From: Hydractinia symbiolongicarpus
Taxonomy: Eukaryota > Cnidaria > Hydrozoa > Anthoathecata > Hydractiniidae
DNA length: 64,000 nucleotides
Direction of reading: 5' to 3'
Assembly (NCBI RefSeq): GCF_029227915.1
Contig: NC_079877.1
Span: 23,645,851-23,709,850 of the forward strand
Below the pieces are notes generated by a model. That model did no database searches. It saw nothing but the letters and a program-made list of their open reading frames with translations, and was not told where the DNA came from. A program made the position numbers and the translations under genes. Shown here in pieces: positions 23,871-35,615 of the stretch (the first letter of the stretch is position 1; every line of letters starts with the position of its first letter).

Positions 23871-24719
23871 CAAGAAACTTTACGGCAAATGTAACATTGG
23901 AAGGTGGTGGTGCGATAATATTAAATGAGATTGTTCAAATATATCTCATAACTGCAACAAGTGCTAGCTTGATATGCTGGTAATTAATTATTGGAATAAA
24001 TATCCTCTTTATATGTGCAGTGGCAAAGACAAATAAGGGAAAATCACTGCTTGGTGACTTGTATGTTATGCTCCCCATGTCCAATCTAATATTTGGTTTG
24101 GTTTCACTACCTATGTATTTAACTTTGATGACGGGCTATATAAGTAAAATAACATCTCCTAAAATTCTTTTGGCTCAAATGTTTATAAGCTATCAGTTTG
24201 GTATTATGGCGATGACAGCAATAGGTGCCATCACTTTGAATTGTATTTAGCCGTGACGAAGCCATTGATCTATGTGGGAAAAAACGAAAATATACTTTGG
24301 GGTATCTATTGCTTGTATGCTGGTTTGTTAACATTGTTTTTGCAATTGTTTCTTAGTTCGTTGATTGCTCCTTTTACCATGACAGCTACAAACTCACGGC
24401 GATAGATTACGGTTGTAGAATTCTGATATTCATGGGAATGTGTCAGCCGAGAGTTCATGTTTATCTTCGAACTAGTCAAAGTAGGAGCAATCTACGTAAT
24501 AAAAATACCACAAACGTTGCTTTAATGACACTCTTGGTTTATTTGACCTGCTTCTTACCAAGTGGCATTAACTCTTATCTTATTTTGTACGTTTATAGAG
24601 ATTCCGATATTCGTGCTGCATTCATAGATCTTTGGGTATACCTAATAACAATGTCCAACTCATTTGTGAGAGTGGTTGTTGATGTCTTCTTTACACTTTT
24701 CCGCGAACTCATAAGGTAA
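23871..24719 (+). pseudogene. Class A (rhodopsin-like) GPCR pseudogene, intronless
   Basis: The N-terminus has two glycosylation sequons (RNFTANVT). TM1 (IVQIYLITATSASLICW) is cut by a TAA near 23,983 and continues as LIIGINILFICAVAKTNKG. TM2-TM3 are in 24,020-24,250 (MSNLIFGLVSLPMYLTLMTG). A one-base frameshift near 24,235-24,245 moves to ELYLAVTKPLIYVG, corresponding to the (E/D)RYLAV.KPL motif at the end of TM3; the Arg is Leu here. TM4 follows, then stops, and TM5 cannot be found. TM6-TM7 are in 24,432-24,719 (LMTLLVYLTCFLPSGINSYL, then NSFVRVVVDVFF in the NPxxY position). At least one stop, two frame changes and a lost helix: inactive. The ligand class cannot be inferred. Confidence 0.8.
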
Positions 24720-25667
24720 TTCATAAGGCTAGCTTTGGAGAAGAATATGTAAAATTCAATAAATACTCAAAGCGTGATGTTTATTATTTATTAAGATCCA
24801 AATGAGCTGCCGTGTTCCAAATTTTGAATTTATAATAAGCAAAGACTGAACTTTCACATTTCACATAAGAGTACCACACTAGTACATTTTTAATTTAAGA
24901 AATGCCTCTATTTCTATCCTGCCTAGGTCATAGTAGTTCTGGTATGCAGATCACCTGAATGTAAGTCGATTAAAATTTGTGCATTTCCCATTTGTTTCAA
25001 GTGTTTTGTATCTTTATAATAGAAAATAAATTCATCCGGCAATAGAAAATAACTTAATTGCAAAAGAGAGAAAACACTAAAAGTGTCAAAAGGGTCAAAT
25101 TTTTGCAGCTTAATGGATATTTTCATGTTTGGGATTGTAGAGAAAGTGGATAGCTGTGCCTTGGAAAGTCGCTAACTCGCTTTGCAACTTTTTATTATTT
25201 TAGGTATAAACTTAGTGTTTCTTTTGTTGGAGCGAGATAAAAAATTTGTTAACTTTTTAAATTACTTTCATAAATTTCTGTATATAATGTATCGTTATGC
25301 TTTTAAGAGTAACAAATGTGATTTCACGGAATATTAAGATTTTCTGTGTAATAACCTTTATACAAAATAACGCATATAAGATCCTAGCTAATTAAGTGCA
25401 TGGAAATGCTACTGTAAGCAAGTGCGCCAATCACGCACATGTGCTCTAATAACGAATGTAATATCAATTCAACAGTTCCATACTGTGCTTTTTTGTCTGT
25501 TTTAATTAACTGAATAAATAAGACGTACTTAACATAATGTAACAATGCAACAGCTTGCAAGCTGCAAAATTCGGTTAATAGAAAGTTACAACATCGACAG
25601 TTATAAGACGGGTAATGGCATTAGGGAAATAAGGCACCCCAAGAATGTGCATCTTAAGCGTTTACGT
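24720..25667. other. AT-rich intergenic DNA, nothing recognised
   Basis: No coding motif, repeat or RNA gene seen between the GPCR pseudogene and the second duplication copy. Confidence 0.5.
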
Positions 25668-26159
25668 TAAAAGTTTTCGACATTTGAATGTGAAATGGCT
25701 AAAATGAAGACTTGCTAAGGCATTATCTTTCCCCTATAAGTTTGTACACAGATTTAAAAAAGCCATAGTTTGGAAAACATTAAATTTAAATTAAAAAATT
25801 CTATCATTTCGGTTGCATTTTATTTCTGTCACAATTAATTACACAAATTCCAGAAAGCAAAATGTTGACAATATAAAATTGACTATTTTGTTATGAACCG
25901 TATTGCTCTCTACCAAAACTTTTAATCATTAATGTTAATGATTGTTGATAATGGACTAGTTTTTATATCAACATTGCATATGGTTACAAAAGTTTACACA
26001 AAATGTAAAACAGAATTGTTTCTAAGAAAAAAATCCAAATGAACAAAATTTATTCAATTGGCATGTTTACCCAGGAAATCTTACACACAAAGGATTTGAA
26101 AATCCATTGAAAGTTTACAACAACATTATTTTCTTACATGAAATCTCCACTTTGCAATT

Positions 26160-27095
26160 CTAAACAAGAAGGCCTGGGGGCTCTAAGAATTTCCGCTCGC
26201 TACCAAAATATTTGATTAAAACCTGCTAATTCGTTGTGTTATTGTGCTAAACATTTGAGGAGGTTTGGTGCATGAACCTCTGAAGATAAAGCACACAAGT
26301 GACATTATATCTTACAACAAACGCAAACAAAACGAAACGTGTCATAATAAACTCACATTTTAAAATAAATTGCTAACAAAAAATACAGCCTAACATTCAT
26401 GGTAAGTCTTGCGATTGAAACGTTTATGGTCTTAAACGGCATTTAGTTGACAAAAAATCAAAATTTTGCTGTGACTATCATTTTCAGCATACTTTTTTTA
26501 TTAACTGTGCCAATTTTTGTCGAAAATAAAGCAGTTTTAATTTTTGGTTAAATTTTGGCCTAAAATGACATTTAGGTGACAAAAATCAAACTTTTGTACC
26601 ATCATCATTTTCAGCATACTTTATTTGTTGACTGTGCCAGATTTAGCCGAAAATAAAATGGTTTTAATTTTTGGATCAATTTTGGCCTAAAATGGCATTT
26701 AGGTGACAAAAATCAAAATTTCGATGTCACCATTATGTTCACCATACTTTTTTTGTTAACTTTGCCAATTTTTGTTGAAAATGAAGTAGTTTTGATTTTT
26801 GGACCAATTTTGTCCTAAAATGACATTTAAGGTGGCAAAAAATCAAAATTATTATGTCACCATTATGTTCAGCATACTTTTTTTGTTAACTGTGCCAAAT
26901 TTTGTTGAAAACAAATACTAATTTTGTCCTGAAACATCATTTAGATGAGTTCCCAGTAGTTGGGGAGCTTGGGTGCGAAGTTTACATCTGTGACGGAGGA
27001 ACGTGTAATCCCGGGGTCGATTTTTCCTCAAAAATTGCTCCAAAAGAAAAAAACGACGGTTTTAAAGAATTTCTTACGCCTTTGGGCGCGGAAAT
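26160..27095. mobile_element. Insertion in duplication copy 2 with four 127-bp tandem repeats
   Basis: Copy 1 has no counterpart at 15,225-15,245. Inside, from about 26,441 to 26,950, four units of about 127 bp each carry TTTGGCCTAAAATG, CATTTAGGTGACAAAAATCA and CAGCATACTTTTTTTGTTAA. Near the ends, AATTTCCGC (about 26,188) and GCGGAAATT (about 27,090) form a 9-bp inverted match. A non-autonomous element with an internal minisatellite is likely; its class is unknown. Confidence 0.6.
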
Positions 27096-30000
27096 TCAAC
27101 AAAACCAAAAACGTTAAAGCGTGGAATTTTTATCCGCCAAATTATACATCACATACAGTTCTTTCAACAAAAGTTTTTTTTCAAAATATAATAGAAACTT
27201 CAGCTTACAAAAGTTTATAGCAAACTCTAATTCTGCAAAAAATTGTTCTTTAGGTATAATAAATGTGTTCTATGTCCACAAAAGTTTCTACAAAATTTCA
27301 CAAAACAGTAATTTGCAACACGAATGACATAAATAGACAATAATACCTTCCGCTGAAGAAACATTTTAACCCAATAGCACGGACCTACATAAATGTTTCT
27401 TCAAGTGTCAACAACCTTTGAAAAAATATAAACATCACCCGTAAAAATAATCTGTTACTTTAGATGGAAGCTGCCAAAAGCTTAACACATTATCGATAAC
27501 AAAGCAATATATAACCATACTTGACACACTTGACATACTTCTCCAAATTATTAGAATTAATACTTACTTCTTTAGGGCGAATGCAAACAAATGTAATAAA
27601 ATAAGTTATAGCTTTTACTTCTCAATGCAAATTTCCCAAATGTGGAAGAAATCAATAATCTTACTCATACAAAAAGTAGACACGAAAATAAACAAGCTAA
27701 TACTATTTTTTCTAGTAGCTACTTAATATTTTAAATAAAATTTAATCAAGTGAAACATAATTCTGATGAAATAGAAAACAGTTGCCGAACCAGTGGAACT
27801 AAACCCTTCCGCTCGTCTAAGCTGAACTAAAATTTATATATTAACACATTACTTGTAAACGAACAAAATAAAACGATTAAGAGTGATAGGACCATTTCAA
27901 AAAGATGGCAAAAATGATGGATCGCCATTTTCTCATTGGCCTTCAATAGCGAAAATTTTGACGTGCATTTCTGCAACTTAGTTTAACGAAGCATGCATAT
28001 AAACTGTTTTTAGAATTAAAACATTACGCCATATGTTCTATAAATTATTATCTTTGACTGATTTTCTGGATGGACTGGTCTTCCAGCGCATAATAATCTG
28101 TTCATAGGAATCATGCTCACGGCCCATAACATTACATTATTAACATTTAAGCAATAATTGGGTATTATTTGTGATCCATGTAGACATAAGCAATCAGTTT
28201 AATAAAGTTAGAGTTGGATGTGGCGATCCTGAGGCCGTACTATTAGCGAACGTTCGCACAAGAAAGAATTGTAAGGCTTCAGAGCTGTTGTAATTAGCAG
28301 CAACATTGCTAAGTACTTGTTTCAATCCAACTTTCTTTACATGATATAAGTGAATCGAGATTTCCTTTGCTGTATCTGCTTATTTATTTGCCAATGGCAA
28401 ATATACTCTCACATGAAGAATGACAGTAGCAGTTGTTGTGGCCAAAAAAGGGCGGCAAGAATAGCATGGAGAATTGTTATTATTTATGGGTTGTGTGTAT
28501 AGTTGTTGGAATCATTCTAGTTTAGAATTCATACGTCTTCAACGTCTTTTTTTATCCATGGAGTTCGTTTTTTTATGGTTTTGGGGCAAAGGCATATTTT
28601 TTTATGCATAGCGCCACATCACCTGGTTCACATTAATTGTTATTTTTTTAATATATTGTGACATTGATGAATTTGACCTTTAATTATTATTAATGATAGA
28701 AGTTAAGCGTAATCCCTTGGAGCATAATCCCTTTTCTGCTGTTTGCAACGTTATAGCGACTGAGTTGACTTCGAGAAATGTATTGCACTAACTTAATCAC
28801 ATTACCACGTCCACACCTGTATATGTTCAGTTTTTACATAGAAATTAGTGAATTATTTTTGGCTATTAAATATTGTCCAACTGGAAAAGCTTATCTTTTT
28901 AATATTTGTGTTTTTTTTTTTAACTTTAGTCCATGTAAATAATGTAATATATACTGTACTGAAATAACAAAATATATTGTTAATAGCTTCTTTTGACATT
29001 TGGGAGATCTCTCAGCACACATCTCCGCTTGATTGAACTTGCTACATGTCCCCTCTCACCTAACCCAATCTTTAACCTAATTTTTATAGATATACACATA
29101 TGTATAGCGTTTATACAGATATACACATATAAAGAAACTTGACTTTTAACCTAGCACGTGTGATGCTTCAAATGCTTTTAAAATGAAAAAAAAACTCTTA
29201 ACAAAAAAGAGAGATCGAAAAACATTTGCGAAGAAGATTTACGTTCTAACAACACCAAAATTCAATGATTTCAACACATGACATATGGGTTTAAGACTCC
29301 ATAAAATCCGTAATTAAAGATAAATGGTAATTATAGTAGGGATATGTAGCATATCATCACCTTTCTTACATTTAACTCTGTCTGAAGTGCATGTTTTGTT
29401 CCTCTTGATAGTAAGTAATCATAAGTTTTATATGTTTAACAGTACACCTTCAAATGTGGCTACTTTTTCTAACTTTTATTTGCCTTTAATGCGTCAGAAG
29501 TCCTTTGGAAAATATGCGAAAGGTGTTTTTAGGGAAAACTTATCAAATTTTTTTTGACCTGGAGCCAAATTTCTCTCAATCTGAAGCTAACTGAAATTGG
29601 CGAAAAAGCGCAAGATTTGACCCCCTCTTATAGATTGAGGCAATTAAAGAAAATACTGAGATCATTAATTTCAAACCGTTTTGATGCTTAAGGTCCTGGT
29701 GAGAATTGTATAAGCTTTATATTTAAAAAGCAACAGCGGTATAACTTGAAGATCATGGGAAGGCTAATTAGCTTCTCTCTAAGCAATAAATAGTCCCTAA
29801 CAGATCTTGATTTTATGTTTTTTCATAATTCTTTTACTGCACAGACATTCCTTATGCCACGTGCACATTCCACTCGACTTTATATCATACAGACGCTTAT
29901 AATTGTGTTTGTACTTCCTTGTCAATAGCATTATTTCCCTGGTAAGATTTTTTACCTTTTTTTTGTAAATAATTAGTTTCATAAACCTAAACAAATGCTT

Positions 30001-30714
30001 CCAACTTAAGTATGACTATACTGTGATTGTCTATTTCCCCAAATATATTCGAATATGTTCCCAGATTAAAAAACAAACAAATGGTCACATAACAGATGGT
30101 TAACATAAAAGTAACGTAGCTGTCTTTCAGTGCACATTATTACTGGCAAATTCGTACAGGTCTTAAAAAAGTTTGAGTTTTCTTGCATGAAAACATGTCT
30201 AAATCTCCTCCTCCTAATTTGCTTCCAGTAGTGTCAAAACTTAGCAACAACATATTTCTGATGTTGCAAATACCACGGCTAATATTCAAAACCTCGCCCT
30301 CCTTAAATGTAAATTAACCTGAACATAAAGTAAAACATTCTTTTTTGTAATATTTTCCCACCACGTGTGTGATACTGTTCTTTGTTCACTTAAGAGATGA
30401 ATAAGAAAGGAAATTGCAGGATTGAAATCTAGTTTAAAAGTGGTTGTACAGGGGACCACAAAAAGAACATTTTTAACTGCTACCACTAAAAGCAAAACAT
30501 CCGGGTAAAACTGTTTGCCCCAATATTTGTATTGATAGGTCCTAAAGTCGAATCTACGCACATCTATTTTCAGCAAATACATAGAGGCGAATATTTATCA
30601 TAGCACATCCATATTTCATTTCCAACAGAGAATGCTTTACCCCGATAAGACCTCTGATCATGACGGGCGAGTATCATGCGTGTAAGTTATATTGAAGAAG
30701 TCGTCTGCGGCTCC

Positions 30715-30765
30715 CAGTTCGGGGGCTCGCGGATCGAATCCCGCTCACTGCTTGGCAGTATGTTA
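30715..30765 (+). repeat. Possible tRNA-derived SINE remnant (copy in duplication 2)
   Basis: CGCGGATCGAATCCCGC matches a pol III B box at all but one position, followed by TCACTGCTTGGCAGTATG. No convincing A box upstream. Weak call. Confidence 0.3.
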
Positions 30766-31389
30766 GTGATAAACAAAGTAGTTCTTTTTCAATATATCTT
30801 CAGCAAGTTGTATAGTTTGAGATTTGAACTTAGAAACAAGTTGTAAACGCTTAAATCAGATCTCAGATCGCTAAAATTAAGAATTTTGGCAGACGCTTGA
30901 TTGAGAGGGTGGTAAATCAAAGGGGTGCCTATAAAAGACGCTTCGCTTTCGTGTTGACATTTTTTTTTATGAAACTATAATGTTCGTGTACTATATATAT
31001 GAAAGTAATAAATATCATGTTTCACAGAACATATGTTTATGGTCAAACTTTTTCTACGCCAATGAATTAACAGCCGAAAAACAGGACCAAATGCAATAAA
31101 AAGGCATGATGTACCAGATGTTTTAAGAGAAAAGCTGTTTATTAAAAACAGGTTTTTTGATCTATAATCTAGAGCAGATTCAAAACATATTCCAGTAGAT
31201 TAAACTTAAATTTGATGATGTAATTCTTTCGTAATATCGAGTGTTGATGTAGGCATTTAGTCACATCTAATCTATTCTTTCTTTTCCTCAGCAGTAGATC
31301 GAGTTTCTGCACAGAAAGCAATTGTTATTCCACCCATTCAAGCTAAAATTAACAACATGGCGCAGAAAAATATTTTTGATTTGAATTAA

Positions 31390-32132
31390 CCCTATTCGGT
31401 CCGGGGTTTTTCGAACATACTATGACCGGGGGGGGGGGCGGATTCCGCCCCCCCTCAATAACTTTTCATAGGGTTGTTCAAATTGAATCAAACTTGGCAC
31501 ACTTATAGTACGTCATAAAAGGAACAAAATGGCGCCAAAATAAATTTGCTTGCGTCAGCACATTTTCTGTGACGTCATCAAAAGCTTTAAAATTGTTAAA
31601 AATGCCACTATCTGCTTAAAATATAATTACTTTTGTTCTAGAGCGAATTTTTACATTCTGTTTGAAGTTTCTGAAAGCTAAATAAAAGTTGTTTAACATA
31701 TCTTCCGGTTTTTACATGGATCGGATGAAAAATTGCCAAAAATTGCCCGAAAATCCGTTTTTTTCGATCTTCGAGTAAAATCCGACAAAATCGGGAAATC
31801 GGATTAGTCACGTGTTCAAATTATTCAAAATGATTCTTCTTGATGAAACAAAGTTGTGTTGCAAGTTTCAAGTTCAAAGGATAATCCTAACAGGAGTTAT
31901 TATATTTTCCCCATTATAAGGATTTCATAGAGATTTTTAGGGGTAGTTTCGAGTAATGGCCAATATCAAAGCCTCTGAAAGGTATGGGACCTAAAAAATT
32001 AGCATGCAGGTGTCTAATAGATAAATGTTGAAACTCAGTAAGTATCATAGCCATATAACAAAGCAATCAGGAGTTATTAAAAAAAAAACGTCAGGGGGGG
32101 CGGAATCCGCCCCCCCCCCGGACCGAATAGGG
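31390..32132. mobile_element. TTAA-flanked MITE, piggyBac-like, 743 bp
   Basis: The ends are perfect inverted repeats CCCTATTCGGTCCGGG, flanked on both sides by TTAA (31,386-31,389 and 32,133-32,136). The corresponding place in duplication copy 1 (near 18,656-18,662) has a single CTAA and no element, so it serves as an empty-site control. Next to each end is a GC-rich palindrome of the type GGGGCGGATTCCGCCCC. No transposase ORF. TTAA target duplication and a CCC start are hallmarks of the piggyBac superfamily. A second, more decayed copy is at 58,201-58,804. Confidence 0.88.
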
Positions 32133-32567
32133 TTAAGATGACAGCTCCTAATTGTTTAAGTTTTGACATATTGTTATGAAACTGTGAGACGTATTCCATA
32201 GTTCTAAAAGAAAATTTATTGTTTCACAAGGACCTACTTTCTTTTCTGAATTTATTCTAGCTTCACACTATTAATTTTTTATGTAGCAATACTTTGCACA
32301 AATCATACAGCGCTTTCTAACCTGCAAATTGACATGTTTGTGTTTTGGTTGTCCTATGCGGATCTTAATTAGATCATATTTCATGGAACAGGTTTTACGC
32401 AGCCAATTACTTTATAATTGGGAGTTACCTTCTGATATTCAAATCCGACAACGAATTGATTATCTCAGCAGTAAACTCCCTAGTTGTATAAAACTTTCAA
32501 GTGACTGATCTAATTTAAAAGATTTCACGGTATATTGCTTATAATAATTAAACCATCAAATTTTGTC

Positions 32568-32576
32568 TATAAAAGG
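32568..32576 (+). promoter_or_regulatory. TATA box of copy D
   Basis: TATAAAAGG, identical to that of copy C, with the conserved CTCCCTAGTTGTATAAAACT / TCAAGTGACT block at 32,476-32,506. The first splice donor (32,638) is GTACGT instead of GTAAGT. Confidence 0.7.
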
Positions 32577-32599
32577 TCTCCATTTAGCCAGAAAAAGGC

Positions 32600-33685
32600 A
32601 AGCTGAACTTTGACTTCAAAGAAATCAGGCTAACAAGGTACGTTTGTTTGACTAGATCAGAATACTTATGATAATTATCATGTCACTTACAACTTTCCTC
32701 CTATGTTAGATGAAGCAGTTTTATTTCTTGTTGGTGGTGGGTTTTGTCACTCTAGTCACAGGTAACACAAAATAAAGTTTTCATTTCACGTTACACGTGC
32801 ACAACGAAGGTTTCTAGAGATATTAAACACAAGATTTCTACAAATTACTACGCCGTCACGCTAACCAGATGATGCAGAGAACATTCGGTTATTAAATTAA
32901 TATGTTATGTTCATTCAAGTTTCAGGAAGAAAAATAAATATTAATGAAGATGCACCTAAAGAATTTTTTTCTCAGAGGGACAATGTAGCAGATGTTATTG
33001 ATGAAAATGAAGGCTCTGAGGATTCAGATGAAAGAGACAGCTTATCATATACTGATGATGAGAATGAAAACTCTGAAGATTCAGATAAAAGTAACACCTT
33101 ATCCGATGCGGATTACGAAAATAAAGATTAAGTGCATTCAGGTAAAGAAAAAATCTGGGAGTGGACATAATGTAACTAAAACCTAATTTCACTATTTAAA
33201 CTTCAAACTATTGCAGGTGACGATGATGGGGAAGAAGAGGACAGCGACGTAGTGGAACAGGATAATGGTCAAAAAGGTTAAAAATTTGTTTCGTTTATTT
33301 AGTAACATTTATTCTTTCCTCATAAAAAGTATGTGTCATATGGACTAGGTAATGCTCGCTTTGAGTTTGTCGTTGACAATTCCTTTTATAGATCCATGGT
33401 TTCGTCTACATTCTTACAAACGCCGAAGAACTCATCGTCGTCGGCGAATTGCCCGTCGACGAGCATACCCACGTCGAAAAATTCACAGACGACGAGGCTA
33501 TCGACATCATCGAATTCACAGGCGACCGCATCGACGATTGTACGGAGGACGAATCCACCATCGCCGCCAAATTTGTCCCACTCGACGAATTCATCGAAAG
33601 CGAATCTATGGTTAGGCAGTGCTGTAAGTTATGTATCACGGAATTAAAAATGTGTTGTATTTTTCAATGTAGAATGCAAAATAAA
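32600..33685 (+). pseudogene. Cationic-peptide precursor, copy D (nonsense mutation in propiece exon)
   Basis: The exons match copy C: 32,710-32,761 (signal peptide, one codon shorter), 32,926-33,141, 33,217-33,276 and 33,392-33,615, with AATAAA at 33,680-33,685. Splice sites and phases are kept. The only clear lesion is TAA at 33,129-33,131, where copy C has TTA (Leu), so the normal transcript would stop in the acidic propiece before the cationic tail. Exon 5 is nearly unchanged from copy C (for example K for R in PRRKIH, G for R in YGGRIH) and still ends RRIHRKRIYG. Because exon 3 is phase 1 at both ends, skipping it would restore the frame, giving a precursor with only the short exon 4 acidic part. 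Recent pseudogene, or alternatively spliced. Confidence 0.8.
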
Positions 33686-34609
33686 CCTGTCTAAGACGAC
33701 TTTTATTTTTTGCGCTGGATCTGTTGTTCATTTCCCAGCATACATCTGTTGAAGTGGAAGATTGGTAATCCCCCTTTTTAAAGTCGGTTCAAGCCACCAG
33801 TGAGTGGGGCCTGCCGTTGACTACTCAGCGGAAGACTTAGTAAGTGCCAAAAACTAAGTCACATATCCAGGTGTAGCGCTCTAGTACAGGTATGCAGTAT
33901 GTCGTTAATGGAGTAAAACCCACACAGCATCTTAGTGTTTCAGGTGTAATATATTTTCCGACACATAACTTTACCACAACTTCAGTTAAATAAAAACACT
34001 GTTTACAACCCGTTCTTAACCAATCATATATAATTTAATTTTGGGATATAAGTTTTCGTGAAAATTTCAAAATTAATTTTAACACTGCGTTGACGACTCA
34101 TTCCAGGTATTGAGGCGTGAAATACACTTTGCAAAAAAACTTAATTACAAAGTCATTTTCAATAAAGTCGCTGCAAACAGCCTTCTTAGTACTGGTGAAC
34201 AGTTTTGCACATATGTAATACCACTTTTAAAAACGTTATCGCAAATCAGGTTCGTTAAGGAGCGTTGCTGTCATATTGAAGGCTTAAGGTGCGCTTAATT
34301 TTTTTTTTAATAAGGTTACAAAAACATGTGTTTTGCCACCCCGTCGTTTACTTTAGTAATAGCGGCAATGGATCTGACGGTTTCAATTGCTAGTATTTCG
34401 TGAAACTGTATCTTCACTATGTACACATCCTTCAAAGTGAGGAACTGAAATACTAATTTGGAGATTTTGCCGCAGTAAAAGAGTACCGCTTTTGTAAAAA
34501 TCAGTTTGTTTTTCTCAATACTAATAAAATAATCGTAGCAAAATTCCAGAATTTAAATGAAATATGACATTTTTATCACTACGCGTGACAAAATGTGCCT
34601 AATAAATCT

Positions 34610-35130
34610 AGGAAATCGCGTTAAAACGTTATTCTAAGTTTGGAAGTACTTCTTCCAACTTCTTTGGAGTCTTCTGTGTCTCAATAATAAAAGTAGGCAA
34701 AAAATATGTGCAACATTACCAGTTTCGTGTCAAATCCTTTTAAAAACACAAGCTACTTCAACGATAAATCTGTAATTTAACTTTAGTTATGGATAGAATA
34801 TGTAACTGGTAGAAATTTAAAAAACTGGTAAAAATTTAAAAAATATTAAAAAGTGCAAAAAAGTTGTGGATTTGTCATAAAACTATAACTTTACAAATTT
34901 TGAAATTTCTTTTATTTACGCGCTCTTTTGAAACCCATTTATAGCGCTGCTTTTGCTATATTTTTACATGCCAAAAGTGAGATTAGTGATTTAACGATGA
35001 AGTAGAACTTTCAAAAACATATTAAGAACTATACCGAAGACTAGGGAAACACTTGCTGTGTTGAATTATAAGAATTAAATGCTGCTGTTTTTGTTTTCCT
35101 ACTTGAAAAACAATCTAGTAGGAGTTTGGT
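34610..35130. other. AT-rich DNA after the duplication
   Basis: Nothing recognised. Confidence 0.5.
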
Positions 35131-35139
35131 GCTTGAATT

Positions 35140-35529
35140 GAATAAGTTGTTGCCCTAAGGTGTGACTAAAGATCCATTGCTTTGATAGAGATCCGGTAAA
35201 TTTGAATTTCGTTGGGAAGCATTTCAATGCTATAATCAACGGTAACGATCTGTTAACTAATACGCACAAGTTCTCGTATTTAAAGAGGTACTTAACCCAG
35301 GTTGCATTATCAGTGGTTGAAGTTATCTAATAAAAACTATATGAAAGCAGTACGTATTTTAAAGCAACAGTATGGTGACTCACAAGTGCAAACAACAGCA
35401 TCCATTAAATTGTCGTTAAAAGCACGGCAAGTCACGCCTATGGGAAATGACAAAAAATTAAGGAAACTTTATAACGGTTTCGAAAATTGCGTTAGAAAGG
35501 AAAAGAAAACCATACGAAAGGTCACATGA
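35140..35529 (+). mobile_element. BEL/Pao gag fragment (DUF1759-like)
   Basis: One frame reads a DPVNL..FVGKHFNAIINGNDLLTN-type segment and THKFSYLKRYL. After a frame change, 35,302-35,529 reads LSNKNYMKAVRILKQQYGDS and later KLRKLYNGFENCVR. This is the order of the BEL/Pao gag domain: F.GDP..W..F...I, KF.YL...L, NY..A...L..R(Y/F)G, then LR.LYD..E..VR. It is short and broken, with no pol following. Opposite strand and 34 kb away from the BEL/Pao pol relic at 390-1800, so not simply the same copy. Confidence 0.7.
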
Positions 35530-35615
35530 TCACATATGACACATATAATATGAGCTAGCGATAGTGTTATGCAAGATCGAGCACTCAATCAATCAAAGAG
35601 CTATACTTTATGTTA

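Larger units (their letters stand above)
25668..34610 (+). repeat. Segmental duplication, copy 2 (contains gene D)
   Basis: Collinear with 14,738-21,050 but longer, because it holds three extra stretches: a block with 127-bp repeats (26,160-27,095), about 840 bp at 29,880-30,715, and a 743-bp MITE (31,390-32,132). The 29,880-30,715 stretch is probably ancestral and lost from copy 1, because parts of it also occur upstream of copies A and B. The two copies are in direct orientation, about 4.6 kb apart. Confidence 0.85.

Noticed and set aside
33333-33647. Ser/Thr-rich 104-codon ORF over exon 5 of copy D
   Set aside because: It is the third forward frame of the same exon; it starts in the intron and has no splice or conservation support.
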